Translations under genes and position numbers: made by a program
The notes under the pieces: model-generated
The model's input: the letters and a program-made list of their open reading frames with translations, nothing else
Databases searched by the model: none
Told to the model about the DNA's origin: nothing
Shown: in pieces, positions 35,274 through 43,569 of the stretch
How positions within the stretch are numbered: position 1 is the stretch's first letter
Layout of the letters: each line of letters starts with the position of its first letter
NCBI RefSeq assembly: GCF_018555685.1
Contig: NZ_JAFLWW010000005.1
Span: 310,001 to 374,000 of the forward strand
Direction: 5' to 3'
Source: Aminobacter anthyllidis
Lineage (GTDB): Bacteria > Pseudomonadota > Alphaproteobacteria > Rhizobiales > Rhizobiaceae
Length of the DNA stretch: 64,000 bases

Positions 35274-36392
35274 TCAGCGGAGACGGTTGGCGCGCTCCAG
35301 CCCCTGTTTCATCTCCGTGTCGGTCAGACCGCGCAGGAAGTCGTCCATCTCTGGATCGTTGAGCCCGGCACGGCGGGCGTTGATGTACCATGCCGCGGCC
35401 AGAATGGGATCGGGATCGACGCCAATGCCGCCCATGTAGAATTTGGCGAGGCGGTTCTGCGCCGCGACATTGCCGCCATCGGCGGCAAGCCTCATCCAGC
35501 CGAAGGCGGATTTCATGTCGCGGTCGCCGCCACGGCCGTCGGCCATCCACAGCCCGAGGTCGAACTGGGCCGAGTCGTAATTCTGCCTTGCGGCGCGCAC
35601 GAGCAGCAGCCGCGCCTGGTTATCGTCGCGGCGCTTGCCACCAACGCCATTGGCGTAGACCTGGGCCATAGCGTATTGCGCATCGGGTAGCCCTGTGGCC
35701 GCCGCCCGCTCGTAGTAAGGCACGGCCTTTTCGAGCCCCTTGCCGCCCGGCTCGCGCTGCACCAGCATCTGGGCATAGTTGAACTGGGCGAACCGGTTGC
35801 CGGCCTCGGCTGCTGCCTGCATCAGTGCATTGGCAGCCTTGTCGTCGCGGGTGACGTAACGCCCGTCAAGCAGCAGCAGCGCATACTGGAACTGCGCTTC
35901 GGGAATGCCCTGTTCGGCGGCGCGCTCATACCATTTGGCCGCCTCGCCATCGTTGCGGGCAACGCCCAGGCCGCGTGAAAGGATTTCGGCAACCAGCGTC
36001 TGCGCCGCCGCATCGCCCGCCTCGGCGCGTGTAATGGCAAGATTGTAGGCCGTCTTGTAGAGGCCACGCTGGAAGGCGCCATAGGCCTCGTCCGAGTGCT
36101 TGCCGCCGAAACGGTTGGGGTCGATTCCGTCAGTTGTCTTGGCCGCCGGATTGGCGCCAAGGTCCGGCGATCCAATTGGTGCCGGAACTGGTTCGACAAC
36201 CGGCATCGACCCCGTGTCGAGCGGCATGGGGGCCGGCCCGAAACGGTTCGGATCGATGAGATCGAGCGACTTGCCGAGCGAGGGAACAGCCCCCTGGTCG
36301 GACGGCGTGATTGGCGCGCTCTCGACCGCCATCGCGGGCTTGAGCCCAAAGCCCAGGCACAGCAAAGCAGCGAGTAGGCGCGAACGGTCCAT
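35274..36392 (-). CDS. Secreted Sel1-repeat (TPR-like) protein
   Basis: A 372-aa protein with a signal peptide (LLAALLCLGFGLKPAMA, cleaved near 22), a low-complexity region with two repeats of IDPNRFG (~47 and ~90), then six or so Sel1 repeats from ~105 to 350 (AAKWYERAAEQGIPEAQFQY, YYERAAATGLPDAQYAMAQV, FGWMRLAADGGNVAAQNRLA). Such repeats form scaffolds for protein interaction; in rhizobia relatives (ExoR, PodJ-like) act in signalling or polarity. It begins 6 nt after the thiE stop, so it is in the same operon. Confidence 0.85.
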   Translation of the reverse strand: MDRSRLLAALLCLGFGLKPAMAVESAPITPSDQGAVPSLGKSLDLIDPNRFGPAPMPLDTGSMPVVEPVPAPIGSPDLGANPAAKTTDGIDPNRFGGKHSDEAYGAFQRGLYKTAYNLAITRAEAGDAAAQTLVAEILSRGLGVARNDGEAAKWYERAAEQGIPEAQFQYALLLLDGRYVTRDDKAANALMQAAAEAGNRFAQFNYAQMLVQREPGGKGLEKAVPYYERAAATGLPDAQYAMAQVYANGVGGKRRDDNQARLLLVRAARQNYDSAQFDLGLWMADGRGGDRDMKSAFGWMRLAADGGNVAAQNRLAKFYMGGIGVDPDPILAAAWYINARRAGLNDPEMDDFLRGLTDTEMKQGLERANRLR

Positions 36393-36398
36393 CGACGT

Positions 36399-37046
36399 TT
36401 ATCCCTCGAAGCGCGGCGCAGTCTCGTCGAGCAGCGCATTGGCGCGGGCCACCGCCTCGCGCGGGTCGATGCCTTCGCCGAACACCGCCGACGATATGGC
36501 AACGAATTCGACACCGGTCGCCGCCACCGTCTCCACCGAAGCGATATCTGAGCCGGCCATGACGATGCAGGGGATCTCGATCATCTCGGCCCACCACTGG
36601 CCGAGCGACAGGTTGCGCGAATGCGGCTCCGGCTTGTTGTCATAGCCGAAGCGGCCAAAGAACATGTAGTCAGGCCGCTCTTCGCCGAGTTCCAGCGCAT
36701 CATCGCGTGTCTTGGCGCCGCCGACGCCAACCATCATGCGTTCCTGATAGTTCTCGACGGCTTCGGCCAGTTCGGCCTTCTTGCCCTCGATATGAATGCC
36801 GTCGGCATGAACACGCCCGGCAACGCGGGTGTCGCCGGCAACGACAACTGCAACGCCGACCGCGCGCGCGGCCGCCGCGACCTTTTCGGCAAAGCTCTGG
36901 AAAGAAGCCTCATCGACGCCTTCGCCGGGCAGGATCAGCGAGGCGACATCGCCACCCGCGAGCGCCGCCTCGACATCCGCAGGCGAAACCGTGGGCGGCG
37001 CGATCAGCACGATGCGGCAGCGATTGGGTGGCGTGGTTGGGTTCAT
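36399..37046 (-). CDS. thiE: Thiamine-phosphate synthase family protein
   Basis: A 215-aa TIM-barrel enzyme joining HMP-pyrophosphate and HET-phosphate into thiamine phosphate. Visible family elements are RCRIVLIAPP (first strand), VAVVVAGDTRVAGRVHADGI (the D..A...ADGVH motif), MMVGVGGAKTRDDALELGEE, DYMFFGRFG (normally GP.F.T) and GVEFVAISSAVF. The phosphate loop deviates from the ThiE consensus, so it may be a divergent ThiE or TenI-like paralogue. The start at 37046 follows ggatcgacga; the longer frame to 37187 lacks support. It leads the thiE-Sel1 operon. Confidence 0.75.
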   Translation of the reverse strand: MNPTTPPNRCRIVLIAPPTVSPADVEAALAGGDVASLILPGEGVDEASFQSFAEKVAAAARAVGVAVVVAGDTRVAGRVHADGIHIEGKKAELAEAVENYQERMMVGVGGAKTRDDALELGEERPDYMFFGRFGYDNKPEPHSRNLSLGQWWAEMIEIPCIVMAGSDIASVETVAATGVEFVAISSAVFGEGIDPREAVARANALLDETAPRFEG

Positions 37047-37220
37047 GTTCGTCGATCCGGGTGCTTGACGCCTATGCAAGGCGATCATGTTTGCATTGGG
37101 GCATAGAACAAAGTGCCGCCGTTGAACAGGATGCGCTGAAGACCCCAAGCACGTGAAAACATGGAGCGTGCACTCGCCAACTGCCATTCATCCCGATATT
37201 GCGGATTCGAGAGGCTCTTC

Positions 37221-37991
37221 ATGACCGCACTTCTTTTCGACCCGTGGTTTTATGCGGCGGCAGTTCCTGCCGTGATTCTCGTCGGCCTGTCGAAAGGCGG
37301 CTTCGGCGGTGCCGTCGGCTTCGTCGGCGTGCCGCTGATGGCGCTGGTGATCTCGCCGGTGCAGGCGGCGGCCATCCTGCTGCCGATCCTCATCCTGATG
37401 GACGTCGTTTCGCTGTGGACCTGGCGTGGCGTCTTCGACCGCACCATCCTGTGGCAGATGCTCCCCGGGTCGATCATCGGCATCGGCATCGGCTGGCTGA
37501 TGGCCTCTGTCGTGACCGCCGACAATGTGCGCTTCATCGTCGGCGCCATCGCCTTCATCTTCGTGGCCCGCTGGATCTATACCAGCCTGCGCCACGGCGC
37601 CGACCACAAGACCGAGCCGAACGGCGTGGCCGGCGCCTTCTGGGGATCGATCGCCGGCTTCACCAGCTTCGTCGCCCATGTCGGCGGCCCGCCCTTCCAG
37701 GTCTACACACTGCCGCTGCGCATGGATCCGAAGGTGTTGACCGGAACCAGTGTCATCTTCTTCGCCGTGACCAACGCCATCAAGCTGGTGCCTTATTTCG
37801 CGCTTGGCCAGTTCGATACCGCCAACCTCACTGCCTCTTTGGCGCTAATGCCGCTGGCGCCACTGGCGACGCTGGCCGGCGCCTGGCTGGTCAGGCGGAT
37901 GCGGCCGGAGATCTTTTATCCTTTCACCTACGTCACTGTGGCAATCGTCGCGCTGAAGCTGCTTTATGACGGAGTGGCCGACTTCATGTGA
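37221..37991 (+). CDS. TSUP-family permease (TauE/SafE)
   Basis: A 256-aa membrane protein with about eight helices. Conserved TSUP motifs include AVILVGLSKGGFGGAVGFVG (N-terminal) and FTSFVAHVGGPPFQVYTLPL (second half), the inverted repeat pair of the family. TSUP proteins export sulfite, sulfoacetate or other small organic anions. The substrate is unknown; no sulfonate genes are adjacent. The ATG at 37221 gives a short N-terminus; the acyl-CoA ligase gene starts 51 nt after the stop. Confidence 0.88.
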   Translation: MTALLFDPWFYAAAVPAVILVGLSKGGFGGAVGFVGVPLMALVISPVQAAAILLPILILMDVVSLWTWRGVFDRTILWQMLPGSIIGIGIGWLMASVVTADNVRFIVGAIAFIFVARWIYTSLRHGADHKTEPNGVAGAFWGSIAGFTSFVAHVGGPPFQVYTLPLRMDPKVLTGTSVIFFAVTNAIKLVPYFALGQFDTANLTASLALMPLAPLATLAGAWLVRRMRPEIFYPFTYVTVAIVALKLLYDGVADFM

Positions 37992-38042
37992 GGATGAACG
38001 CGGACCGCTCCTGATCTAGGTTAGGGGAACAGGGAGGAACCG

Positions 38043-39680
38043 ATGGCCAAAGCATACGAGGAACACCTCGACAAGAATGCCGCCAACCACCAGCCGCTGA
38101 CGCCGCTGAGTTTTCTCGAACGCGCGGCCAGGACCTTTCCCGACCATCCGGCCATCATCCATGGCGACCAGCGCACGAGCTACCGCCAGTGGTGGGAACG
38201 CTCACTGCAACTCGCCTCGGCGCTTGCAAAACGCGGCATCGGCAAGGGCGATACGGTGACTGTGATGCTGTCCAACACGCCGCCGATGCTGGAAGCGCAT
38301 TTCGGCGTGCCGATGACCAGGGGTGTGCTGCATTCCCTCAACACGAGGCTTGATGCGGCGATCGTCGCATTCCAACTCGACCATGCCGAGACCAAGGTGC
38401 TGATCGTCGACCGCGAATTCTCCGGCGTGGTCAAGGAGGCGCTGGCACTGGCGACGGTGAAGCCGCTGGTCATCGACTATGATGATCCCTGTTATCCTGC
38501 CGACGCGCCCTACCCCAAGGGCGAGCGCATCGGCAGCCTCGACTACGAGGCCCTCGTCGCATCCGGCGATCAGGCCTTCGCCTGGTCGATGCCCGACGAC
38601 GAATGGGATGCGATCTCGCTCAACTATACCTCTGGTACAACGGGCAATCCCAAGGGCGTAGTCTACCATCATCGCGGCGCGGCATTGATGGCCTATACCA
38701 ACACCATCCATGCCGGCATGGCCAAGCACTGCGTCTATCTCTGGACGCTGCCGATGTTTCACTGCAACGGCTGGTGCTTTCCCTGGACGCTTGCCGTGCA
38801 GGCCGGCACCCATGTCTGCCTGCGCTGGGTGCGCGCCAAACAGATGTACGATGCCATCGCCGACCTCGGCGTGACCCATCTGTGCGGCGCACCGATCGTC
38901 ATGTCGATCCTGATCAACGCCCGCGACGAAGACAAGCGCGCGTTTTCGCAGCAGGTCACCTTCAACACCGCCGCCGCGCCACCGCCCGAGGCGGTGTTGT
39001 CGGGCATGGCCGACGCCGGCTTTGCCGTCACCCATCTCTATGGCCTGACCGAGACCTATGGGCCGGCCGTCGTGAATGAATGGCATGGCGAATGGGACGC
39101 GCTGGAAAAAGGCCCACGCACGGCAAAGAAGGCGCGCCAGGGCGTGCGTTATGCCGCGCTCGAGGACCTGACGGTGATGGATCCCGAGACCATGGAGAAG
39201 ACGCCAGCCGACGGCGAGACCATCGGCGAGGTGATGTTCCGCGGCAACATCGTCATGAAGGGCTACCTCAAGAACAAGAAAGCGACCGACGAGGCCTTTG
39301 CCGGCGGCTGGTTCCATTCCGGCGACCTCGGCGTGATGCATCCCGACGGCTACATCCAGATCAAGGATCGGTCCAAGGACATCATCATTTCCGGCGGCGA
39401 GAACATCTCGTCGATCGAGGTCGAGGATGCGCTGTACAAGCACGCGGCGGTCGCATCGTGCGGTGTGGTGGCAAAGTCCGACGACAAATGGGGCGAAGTG
39501 CCTGTTGCCTATGTCGAGCTGAAGCCGGGCAGGACGGCGACCGAGGCAGAGATCATCGAACATTGCCGAACGCTGCTCGCCCGCTTCAAGGTGCCTAAGG
39601 CGGTGATCTTCGCCGAGATTCCCAAGACCTCGACCGGCAAGATCCAGAAGTTCCGGCTGCGCGACATGGCCAAGGGATAA
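38043..39680 (+). CDS. Acyl-CoA synthetase (AMP-forming)
   Basis: A 545-aa adenylating enzyme that activates a carboxylic acid to its CoA thioester. The P-loop is LNYTSGTTGNPKGVVYHHRG (~199-218), the A5 motif is LYGLTETYGPAVVNEW, A7 is FHSGDLGVMHPDGY, A8 is IKDRSKDIIISGGENISSIE, and the catalytic lysine is in A10, PKTSTGKIQKF. The overall pattern (FERAARTFPDHPAIIHG start) is that of medium/long-chain acyl-CoA ligases and of methylmercaptopropionate-CoA ligase (DmdB-like); the substrate cannot be told apart by eye. AGGGAGGAACCG precedes the ATG. Confidence 0.88.
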   Translation: MAKAYEEHLDKNAANHQPLTPLSFLERAARTFPDHPAIIHGDQRTSYRQWWERSLQLASALAKRGIGKGDTVTVMLSNTPPMLEAHFGVPMTRGVLHSLNTRLDAAIVAFQLDHAETKVLIVDREFSGVVKEALALATVKPLVIDYDDPCYPADAPYPKGERIGSLDYEALVASGDQAFAWSMPDDEWDAISLNYTSGTTGNPKGVVYHHRGAALMAYTNTIHAGMAKHCVYLWTLPMFHCNGWCFPWTLAVQAGTHVCLRWVRAKQMYDAIADLGVTHLCGAPIVMSILINARDEDKRAFSQQVTFNTAAAPPPEAVLSGMADAGFAVTHLYGLTETYGPAVVNEWHGEWDALEKGPRTAKKARQGVRYAALEDLTVMDPETMEKTPADGETIGEVMFRGNIVMKGYLKNKKATDEAFAGGWFHSGDLGVMHPDGYIQIKDRSKDIIISGGENISSIEVEDALYKHAAVASCGVVAKSDDKWGEVPVAYVELKPGRTATEAEIIEHCRTLLARFKVPKAVIFAEIPKTSTGKIQKFRLRDMAKG

Positions 39681-39926
39681 GGCTGCGGCAAGATTAGCCG
39701 TGCTAGCCTGCGGTGCGCAGTCGGGAGGATGGCGCTCGTCCAGAAGCCGGGCCGCGGGGAGGCGAACGGCCGGCACATCTATCCAATGTAACCGCGCCAC
39801 ATCCATGCCGCCCGGTCGCGCGGCATGCGGCGGAAACACGCCCGGTGCACATGCACCGCAAGACGGCCTGCTGGGCCGGAGATCCAACCCATTCCCTGCG
39901 GGGGGAAAAGGCAACAGGAGACTGCA

Positions 39927-40304
39927 ATGCAAGGGGTAGCACGGAATTTCTTCACGCTCGCCATTGTCTACGCGCTGTGCGGCATGGCGCTCGGGCTGCA
40001 TATGTCGATCAGCCAGGACCACAGCCAGATGCCGGTCCACGCCCACACCATGGTGGCGGGCTGGCTGATGTCGGCGGTGTTTGCCTTCTTCTACCACTTG
40101 TTTCCGGTGGCCCGGGACAAGATGCTGGCCAAGGTCCATTTCTGGCTGACGGCGGTCAGCGGCATCGGGCTTCTGGTTGGATTGTTCTTCCTGCTTGGCG
40201 GCAACGCGGCGATCGAACCGGTGGTGGCGATCTCGTCGATGGGCTTTTACGCCGCGATGTTCCTGTTTGCCTTCATTGCACTGCCGACGGTGTGGAAGTC
40301 CTGA
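39927..40304 (+). CDS. Small heme-copper-oxidase subunit I-like membrane protein
   Basis: A 125-aa protein with four membrane helices. Helix 1-2 carries LHMSISQDHSQMPVHAHTMV with GWLMSAVFAFFYHLFP after it, resembling the HxH...GW region at the start of cytochrome oxidase/NorB subunit I, but the other ten helices are missing. Such short 'subunit I-like' proteins occur widely in alphaproteobacteria with no known role; heme or copper binding is possible. GGAGACTGCA precedes the ATG at 39927. Confidence 0.65.
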   Translation: MQGVARNFFTLAIVYALCGMALGLHMSISQDHSQMPVHAHTMVAGWLMSAVFAFFYHLFPVARDKMLAKVHFWLTAVSGIGLLVGLFFLLGGNAAIEPVVAISSMGFYAAMFLFAFIALPTVWKS

Positions 40305-40395
40305 GTCGGCATAAGATCGCGCCTGCCGGAAACGTCGCGCCGTTGTGCCGTGCCGGCACAGTCTAACGCGCCAAAAGACGAAATCGGCACCGATC

Positions 40396-40410
40396 TTAAG
40401 CGCCCATTAA
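40396..40410. promoter_or_regulatory. Perfect CtrA box TTAA-N7-TTAA upstream of candidate sRNA
   Basis: TTAAGCGCCCATTAA matches the CtrA consensus in all eight fixed positions. It lies about 24-36 nt before the predicted sRNA start, the place a CtrA site occupies at activated promoters (over the -35). Confidence 0.75.
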
Positions 40411-40431
40411 GCATTCCCAGTGTTTACTGTG

Positions 40432-40534
40432 CGTATCCAGTCATCTGGATTCTTACCGAGTGGTTGGAGCCACTTTGTTTGACGCCTCCCTGTTAAACTC
40501 CTGAGAGCCGCGTTTTTCCGCGGCTCTTTTTTTT
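40432..40534 (+). ncRNA. Candidate CtrA-controlled small RNA (~100 nt)
   Basis: The predicted transcript folds into three hairpins: atccag-tcat-ctggat (40435-40450), agtgg-ttggag-ccact (40459-40474), and the terminator agagccgcg-tttttc-cgcggctct (40504-40527) followed by seven Ts. The single-stranded linker contains CCTCCCT (40485-40491), an anti-Shine-Dalgarno motif seen in several rhizobial sRNAs (AbcR, MmgR). No gene lies just upstream that would need this terminator; the preceding ORF ends 200 nt away. The size, three-hairpin layout and CtrA site resemble EcpR1/CcnA-type cell-cycle sRNAs, but homology is not proven. Confidence 0.6.
40504..40534 (+). terminator. Strong Rho-independent terminator of the sRNA
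   Basis: Nine-bp perfect stem, 6-nt loop, then an uninterrupted T-run. Confidence 0.9.
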
Positions 40535-40582
40535 GCCCGCGCGCCTTCGGAACGCCCTCCAAAAGCGGCCCAATCCGGCGCG

Positions 40583-40597
40583 TTAACCCTTTGTTAA
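40583..40597. promoter_or_regulatory. Perfect CtrA box TTAA-N7-TTAA upstream of rcdA
   Basis: TTAACCCTTTGTTAA, eight of eight fixed positions. It lies 121 nt before the rcdA start codon. In Caulobacter and Sinorhizobium, CtrA is reported to control rcdA, and RcdA helps ClpXP degrade CtrA. Confidence 0.8.
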
Positions 40598-40717
40598 ACA
40601 TGCGCTTGCGTTCACACCGGCGGAAGCGCATTTTCATCGGGCTTGGCGTATAGGAACAGGCCGCGCAGAATCCGTCGAAAAAGACGGGCAGAACGCGAAC
40701 AGGGTTGCAGGGTAGCG

Positions 40718-41254
40718 ATGATGAACGAGCCTTCGAGGGAAAGCGCAAACACGATCAAGCTCGCCGAAAGGCGGGTGTTTTCGCCGTCCTTCAAGCCCCT
40801 CTACAATGAGGGCATGGGGCTGGTCGAACAGGCGGCCGAATATCTCGATGGCGCTGGCCGCGTCGAGGCCAAGAAGCTGTCGCGGCTTGCCGCCACGCTC
40901 TACGCCGCCGAATCGATGCGCCTGACCACGCGCCTGATGCAGATCGCCTCATGGCTGCTTCTGCAGCGCGCCGCCAATTCCGGCGAAATGACCCGCGACC
41001 AAGTCGCCTCGGAGAAGTCCAAGGTGCGGCTCGACACGGCTTCCGCCCATGACGACGCCGCCGGCTGGAACGAACTGCCCGGCGACTTCGTCGACCTGGT
41101 GCGCCGCTCGCTGCGCCTGCAGGCACATGTGCGCCGCATGGACGATGAGATCTACGGCAACGGCACCACCGTCGTGCCGGTGCAGGCGATGCGCCGCAGC
41201 AATCCGGTTTCCGACCAGATCTCGCTGCTCAACACCGCGTTTGCCCGCAACTAG
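40718..41254 (+). CDS. rcdA: DUF1465 family protein, regulator of CtrA degradation RcdA
   Basis: A 178-aa helical protein; Caulobacter RcdA (174 aa) belongs to the same DUF1465 family. Typical stretches are FKPLYNEGMGLVEQAAEYLD, RLAATLYAAESMRLTTRLMQ, IASWLLLQRA and FVDLVRRSLRLQAHVRRMD, a helical bundle. RcdA works with CpdR and PopA as an adaptor delivering the cell-cycle regulator CtrA to ClpXP. Two adjacent ATGs (40718, 40721) are possible. Upstream lies a perfect CtrA box, and downstream a terminator. Naming rests on the family. Confidence 0.82.
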   Translation: MMNEPSRESANTIKLAERRVFSPSFKPLYNEGMGLVEQAAEYLDGAGRVEAKKLSRLAATLYAAESMRLTTRLMQIASWLLLQRAANSGEMTRDQVASEKSKVRLDTASAHDDAAGWNELPGDFVDLVRRSLRLQAHVRRMDDEIYGNGTTVVPVQAMRRSNPVSDQISLLNTAFARN

Positions 41255-41262
41255 GCAGCAAT

Positions 41263-41297
41263 ATCCCCGCGATGACGCGGGGATTGTTTCTGTTTTG
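41263..41297 (+). terminator. Rho-independent terminator after rcdA
   Basis: Stem atccccgcg / cgcggggat with an atga loop, then tgtttctgtttt. It isolates rcdA from the ruv operon. Confidence 0.8.
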
Positions 41298-41344
41298 TTC
41301 ACATTTTTCTGGCGTCTTGCCTCCGTGAAGATAGAGTTCGCGGA

Positions 41345-41866
41345 ATGAGAGAGACGATTCGCATCATTGGCATCGACCCCGGGCTTCAGCGTACTGGCTG
41401 GGGCATCATCGAGAGCCTCGGCAATTCGTTGCGGTTTGTCGCCGCCGGCACCGTGCGCTCCGACAACAAGGCGGCACTTGCCAGCCGGCTTTGCCAGTTG
41501 CATGACGGCCTCGCCGACGTGCTGCACCGCGAGATGCCGCATGAGGCGGCGGTCGAAGCGACCTTCGTCAACAAGGACGCGACGGCGACGCTGAAGCTTG
41601 GCCAGGCGCGCGGCATCGCCATGCTGGTGCCGGCCCGCGCCGGGCTGGTGGTGGCCGAATATTCGCCCAATGCGGTAAAGAAGGCGGTCATCGGCGTTGG
41701 CCATGGCGACAAGAAGCAGATCGCCATGATGGTCAAGGTTCTGCTGCCGAAATCGGTGTTCGACACCGCCGACGCCGCCGACGCGCTGGCCATCGCCATC
41801 TGTCACGCCCACCACCGCCAGAGCCCGGCATACCGGCTGGCAGCCTTGGCCGCTGCGCATGCCTGA
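41345..41866 (+). CDS. ruvC: Holliday-junction resolvase RuvC
   Basis: A 173-aa endonuclease that resolves Holliday junctions made by RuvAB. The acidic catalytic residues are visible: [14 protein letters not shown] (Asp11), [20 protein letters not shown] (Glu), and the C-terminal [18 protein letters not shown] (two Asp). It begins the ruv operon, but the next gene is not ruvA: a promoter and a toxin-antitoxin pair lie between. Confidence 0.95.
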   Translation: MRETIRIIGIDPGLQRTGWGIIESLGNSLRFVAAGTVRSDNKAALASRLCQLHDGLADVLHREMPHEAAVEATFVNKDATATLKLGQARGIAMLVPARAGLVVAEYSPNAVKKAVIGVGHGDKKQIAMMVKVLLPKSVFDTADAADALAIAICHAHHRQSPAYRLAALAAAHA

Positions 41867-41871
41867 TGTTC

Positions 41872-41917
41872 TTGACTTGTTCTCATGCCGGCAGTAAGTA
41901 ATACCTCAGAGGTATTA
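41872..41917 (+). promoter_or_regulatory. Promoter and operator of the ruvC-ruvA toxin-antitoxin module
   Basis: A -35 TTGACT (41872-41877) and a -10 TAAGTA (41895-41900) are 17 nt apart. The palindrome TAATACCTC-A-GAGGTATTA (41899-41917) overlaps the -10 box and contains the AGAGG ribosome site of the antitoxin. Antitoxin binding here would block both transcription and translation start. Confidence 0.8.
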
Positions 41918-41919
41918 CC

Positions 41920-42189
41920 ATGCGAGTCACCACCAAGGGCCAGGTCACCATCCCAAAGGAAATCCGCGACCGGCTCGGCATCGAGGCAGGCTCGGAGGTG
42001 GAATTCGTCGAACGCGCCGATGGCGCTGTCGAACTGGTGCGCGGTACCGAGCCAGACATGCGAGCGAAGGCGCTTGACCGTAGTCTGGAGGATTGGTTCC
42101 GCCGCATTGAGGGCACAGGTGACAGCAACCTGACTGCCGATGACATCATGGCCATGACCAGGGATCGTGATGTCCGCGACAATCATTGA
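41920..42189 (+). CDS. AbrB-type antitoxin inside the ruv operon (VapB-like)
   Basis: An 89-aa protein with a clean AbrB domain (MRVTTKGQVTIPKEIRDRLG, then IEAGSEVEFVERADGAVELV) and a longer acidic C-terminal tail (LTADDIMAMTRDRD) for toxin binding. It starts 2 nt after its palindromic operator. Its last 20 bases overlap the toxin gene. It is a different lineage from the other two antitoxins in the window. Confidence 0.9.
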   Translation: MRVTTKGQVTIPKEIRDRLGIEAGSEVEFVERADGAVELVRGTEPDMRAKALDRSLEDWFRRIEGTGDSNLTADDIMAMTRDRDVRDNH

Positions 42190-42586
42190 TTCCAACGTCA
42201 TCATTGATGTCGTCGAGCCGGCGTCGCAGTGGGCCACGTGGTCCAGGCAACAGATTCGAGAAGCGCGGCGTTATGGCGACCTTATTTTCAATGTCGTCGT
42301 CGCAGCCGAAGTTGCACATGAGTTCGTTTCGGCAGAGCGTTATAAAGGCGTCTTCGTCTCCGCACTGTGGACTTACGAGGACATACCTTTCGAGGCGGCG
42401 CTGGCCGCCGGTTGGGCGCACCGCGAATACAGGCTGCGCGGCGGGCGCCGTGAGCTGACATTGCCAGACTTCCTCATTGGGGCGCATGCGCTTGTCTCGG
42501 GACACCGCCTTTTGACCCGCGACGCCTCGCGCTACCGCACCTATTTCCCCAATCTCGAAATCATCGCTCCCGATACCCATCCATGA
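42170..42586 (+). CDS. PIN-domain toxin inside the ruv operon (VapC-like)
   Basis: A 138-aa PIN nuclease with intact acidic residues: IIDSNVIIDVV (Asp), VVAAEVAHEF (Glu), LTLPDFLIGAHAL (Asp) and LLTRDASRYRTYFP (Asp). The Y-x-T-YFP ending is typical of a VapC subfamily. I chose the ATG at 42170; a GTG one codon earlier is possible. ruvA starts 13 nt after its stop, so ruvA is likely transcribed with the module. Confidence 0.88.
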   Translation: MSATIIDSNVIIDVVEPASQWATWSRQQIREARRYGDLIFNVVVAAEVAHEFVSAERYKGVFVSALWTYEDIPFEAALAAGWAHREYRLRGGRRELTLPDFLIGAHALVSGHRLLTRDASRYRTYFPNLEIIAPDTHP

Positions 42587-42599
42587 CGAGGCTTGAAGC

Positions 42600-43220
42600 A
42601 TGATCGGCAAGTTGAAGGGCACCGTCGACGAGATCGGCGAGGATTTCTGCGTGCTCGACGTCCATGGCGTCGGCTACGTCGCGTTTTGTTCGACGCGCAC
42701 GCTCGCAGCCTTGCCCGGCGCCGGAGAAGCCGCCGTCCTGTTCATCGAGACCTATGTCCGCGAGGACATGATCCGGCTTTACGGCTTCAAGACCGAACTC
42801 GAGCGCGAGTGGTTCAAGCTGCTGATGGCCAATGTCCAAGGCGTCGGCGCCAAGGTGGCGCTGGCCATCCTGTCGACGCTGGCGCCGTCCGACCTCGCCA
42901 ATGCGATCGCGCTGCGCGACATCGCCATGGTCAGCCGCGCACCCGGCGTTGGCAAGAAGGTCGCCGAGCGCATCGTCACGGAACTCAAGAACAAGGCACC
43001 GGCCTTTGCCGGCGAGGCGTCGGGCACAATCGGCCTCAAGCAGGAACTCGGCGAGGGCGTCGCCCCTGCCCCGATCGCCGACGCGGTCTCGGCGCTGGTC
43101 AATCTCGGTTATTCCCGAGACATCGCCGCCAACGCCATTGCCGCCGCCATGAAGACCGCCGGCGACGACGCCGATTCCTCCAAGCTGATCCGCTTCGGCC
43201 TGAAGGAGCTGGCACGGTGA
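42600..43220 (+). CDS. ruvA: Holliday-junction branch-migration protein RuvA
   Basis: A 206-aa DNA-binding subunit that tetramerises on Holliday junctions and loads RuvB. Domain I begins [20 protein letters not shown]. The helix-hairpin-helix pair is in [13 protein letters not shown] (~80-92) and [17 protein letters not shown] (~115-131). The C-terminal three-helix domain that contacts RuvB is [20 protein letters not shown]. Completely normal length. It is separated from ruvB by a second toxin-antitoxin pair. Confidence 0.95.
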   Translation: MIGKLKGTVDEIGEDFCVLDVHGVGYVAFCSTRTLAALPGAGEAAVLFIETYVREDMIRLYGFKTELEREWFKLLMANVQGVGAKVALAILSTLAPSDLANAIALRDIAMVSRAPGVGKKVAERIVTELKNKAPAFAGEASGTIGLKQELGEGVAPAPIADAVSALVNLGYSRDIAANAIAAAMKTAGDDADSSKLIRFGLKELAR

Positions 43221-43223
43221 GCG

Positions 43224-43266
43224 TTGCTGGCCCCGCTTTTTCTTACTATATTGCCAAGTGTAAGAA
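43224..43266 (+). promoter_or_regulatory. Promoter and inverted repeat of the ruvA-ruvB toxin-antitoxin module
   Basis: A possible TTGCTG (43224-43229)-N16-CTATAT (43246-43251) promoter starts 4 nt after ruvA. The inverted repeat TTCTTAC (43240-43246) / GTAAGAA (43260-43266) flanks the -10 box. It is a likely autoregulatory site. Confidence 0.6.
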
Positions 43267-43287
43267 TTCTGGCCTGGAGTAAGCAAA

Positions 43288-43569
43288 ATGAGCGCCGAAG
43301 CCACTTTGACCTCCAAGGGCCAGCTCACCATCCCGAAGGATGTTCGCGATATGCTGGCGCTCAAGCCGGGTGACACCATTGCATGGACTGTCATCGACGA
43401 TCATCTCGTCGGCACGCCACGCAATCTTGCCTTCGGGGATCTCGCCGGCTTTCTCGGCGACCCGCCCGGCGGCCCGGCAAGCCTGGAGGAAATCGACAAG
43501 GCGGTCCGCGATGCCGTGGCCAGCCATGTCTTCGGCGAAGAGGCAGCCGGCCAAGGGGATGCTGCGTGA
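43288..43569 (+). CDS. AbrB-type antitoxin between ruvA and ruvB
   Basis: A 93-aa protein with the AbrB motif ATLTSKGQLTIPKDVRDMLA, then LKPGDTIAWTVIDDHLVGTP, and a C-terminal tail with DLAGFLGDPPGG. The GTGA at its end overlaps the toxin's start. It clearly differs from the 41920 antitoxin outside the AbrB core, so the two modules are not a recent local duplication. Confidence 0.9.
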   Translation: MSAEATLTSKGQLTIPKDVRDMLALKPGDTIAWTVIDDHLVGTPRNLAFGDLAGFLGDPPGGPASLEEIDKAVRDAVASHVFGEEAAGQGDAA

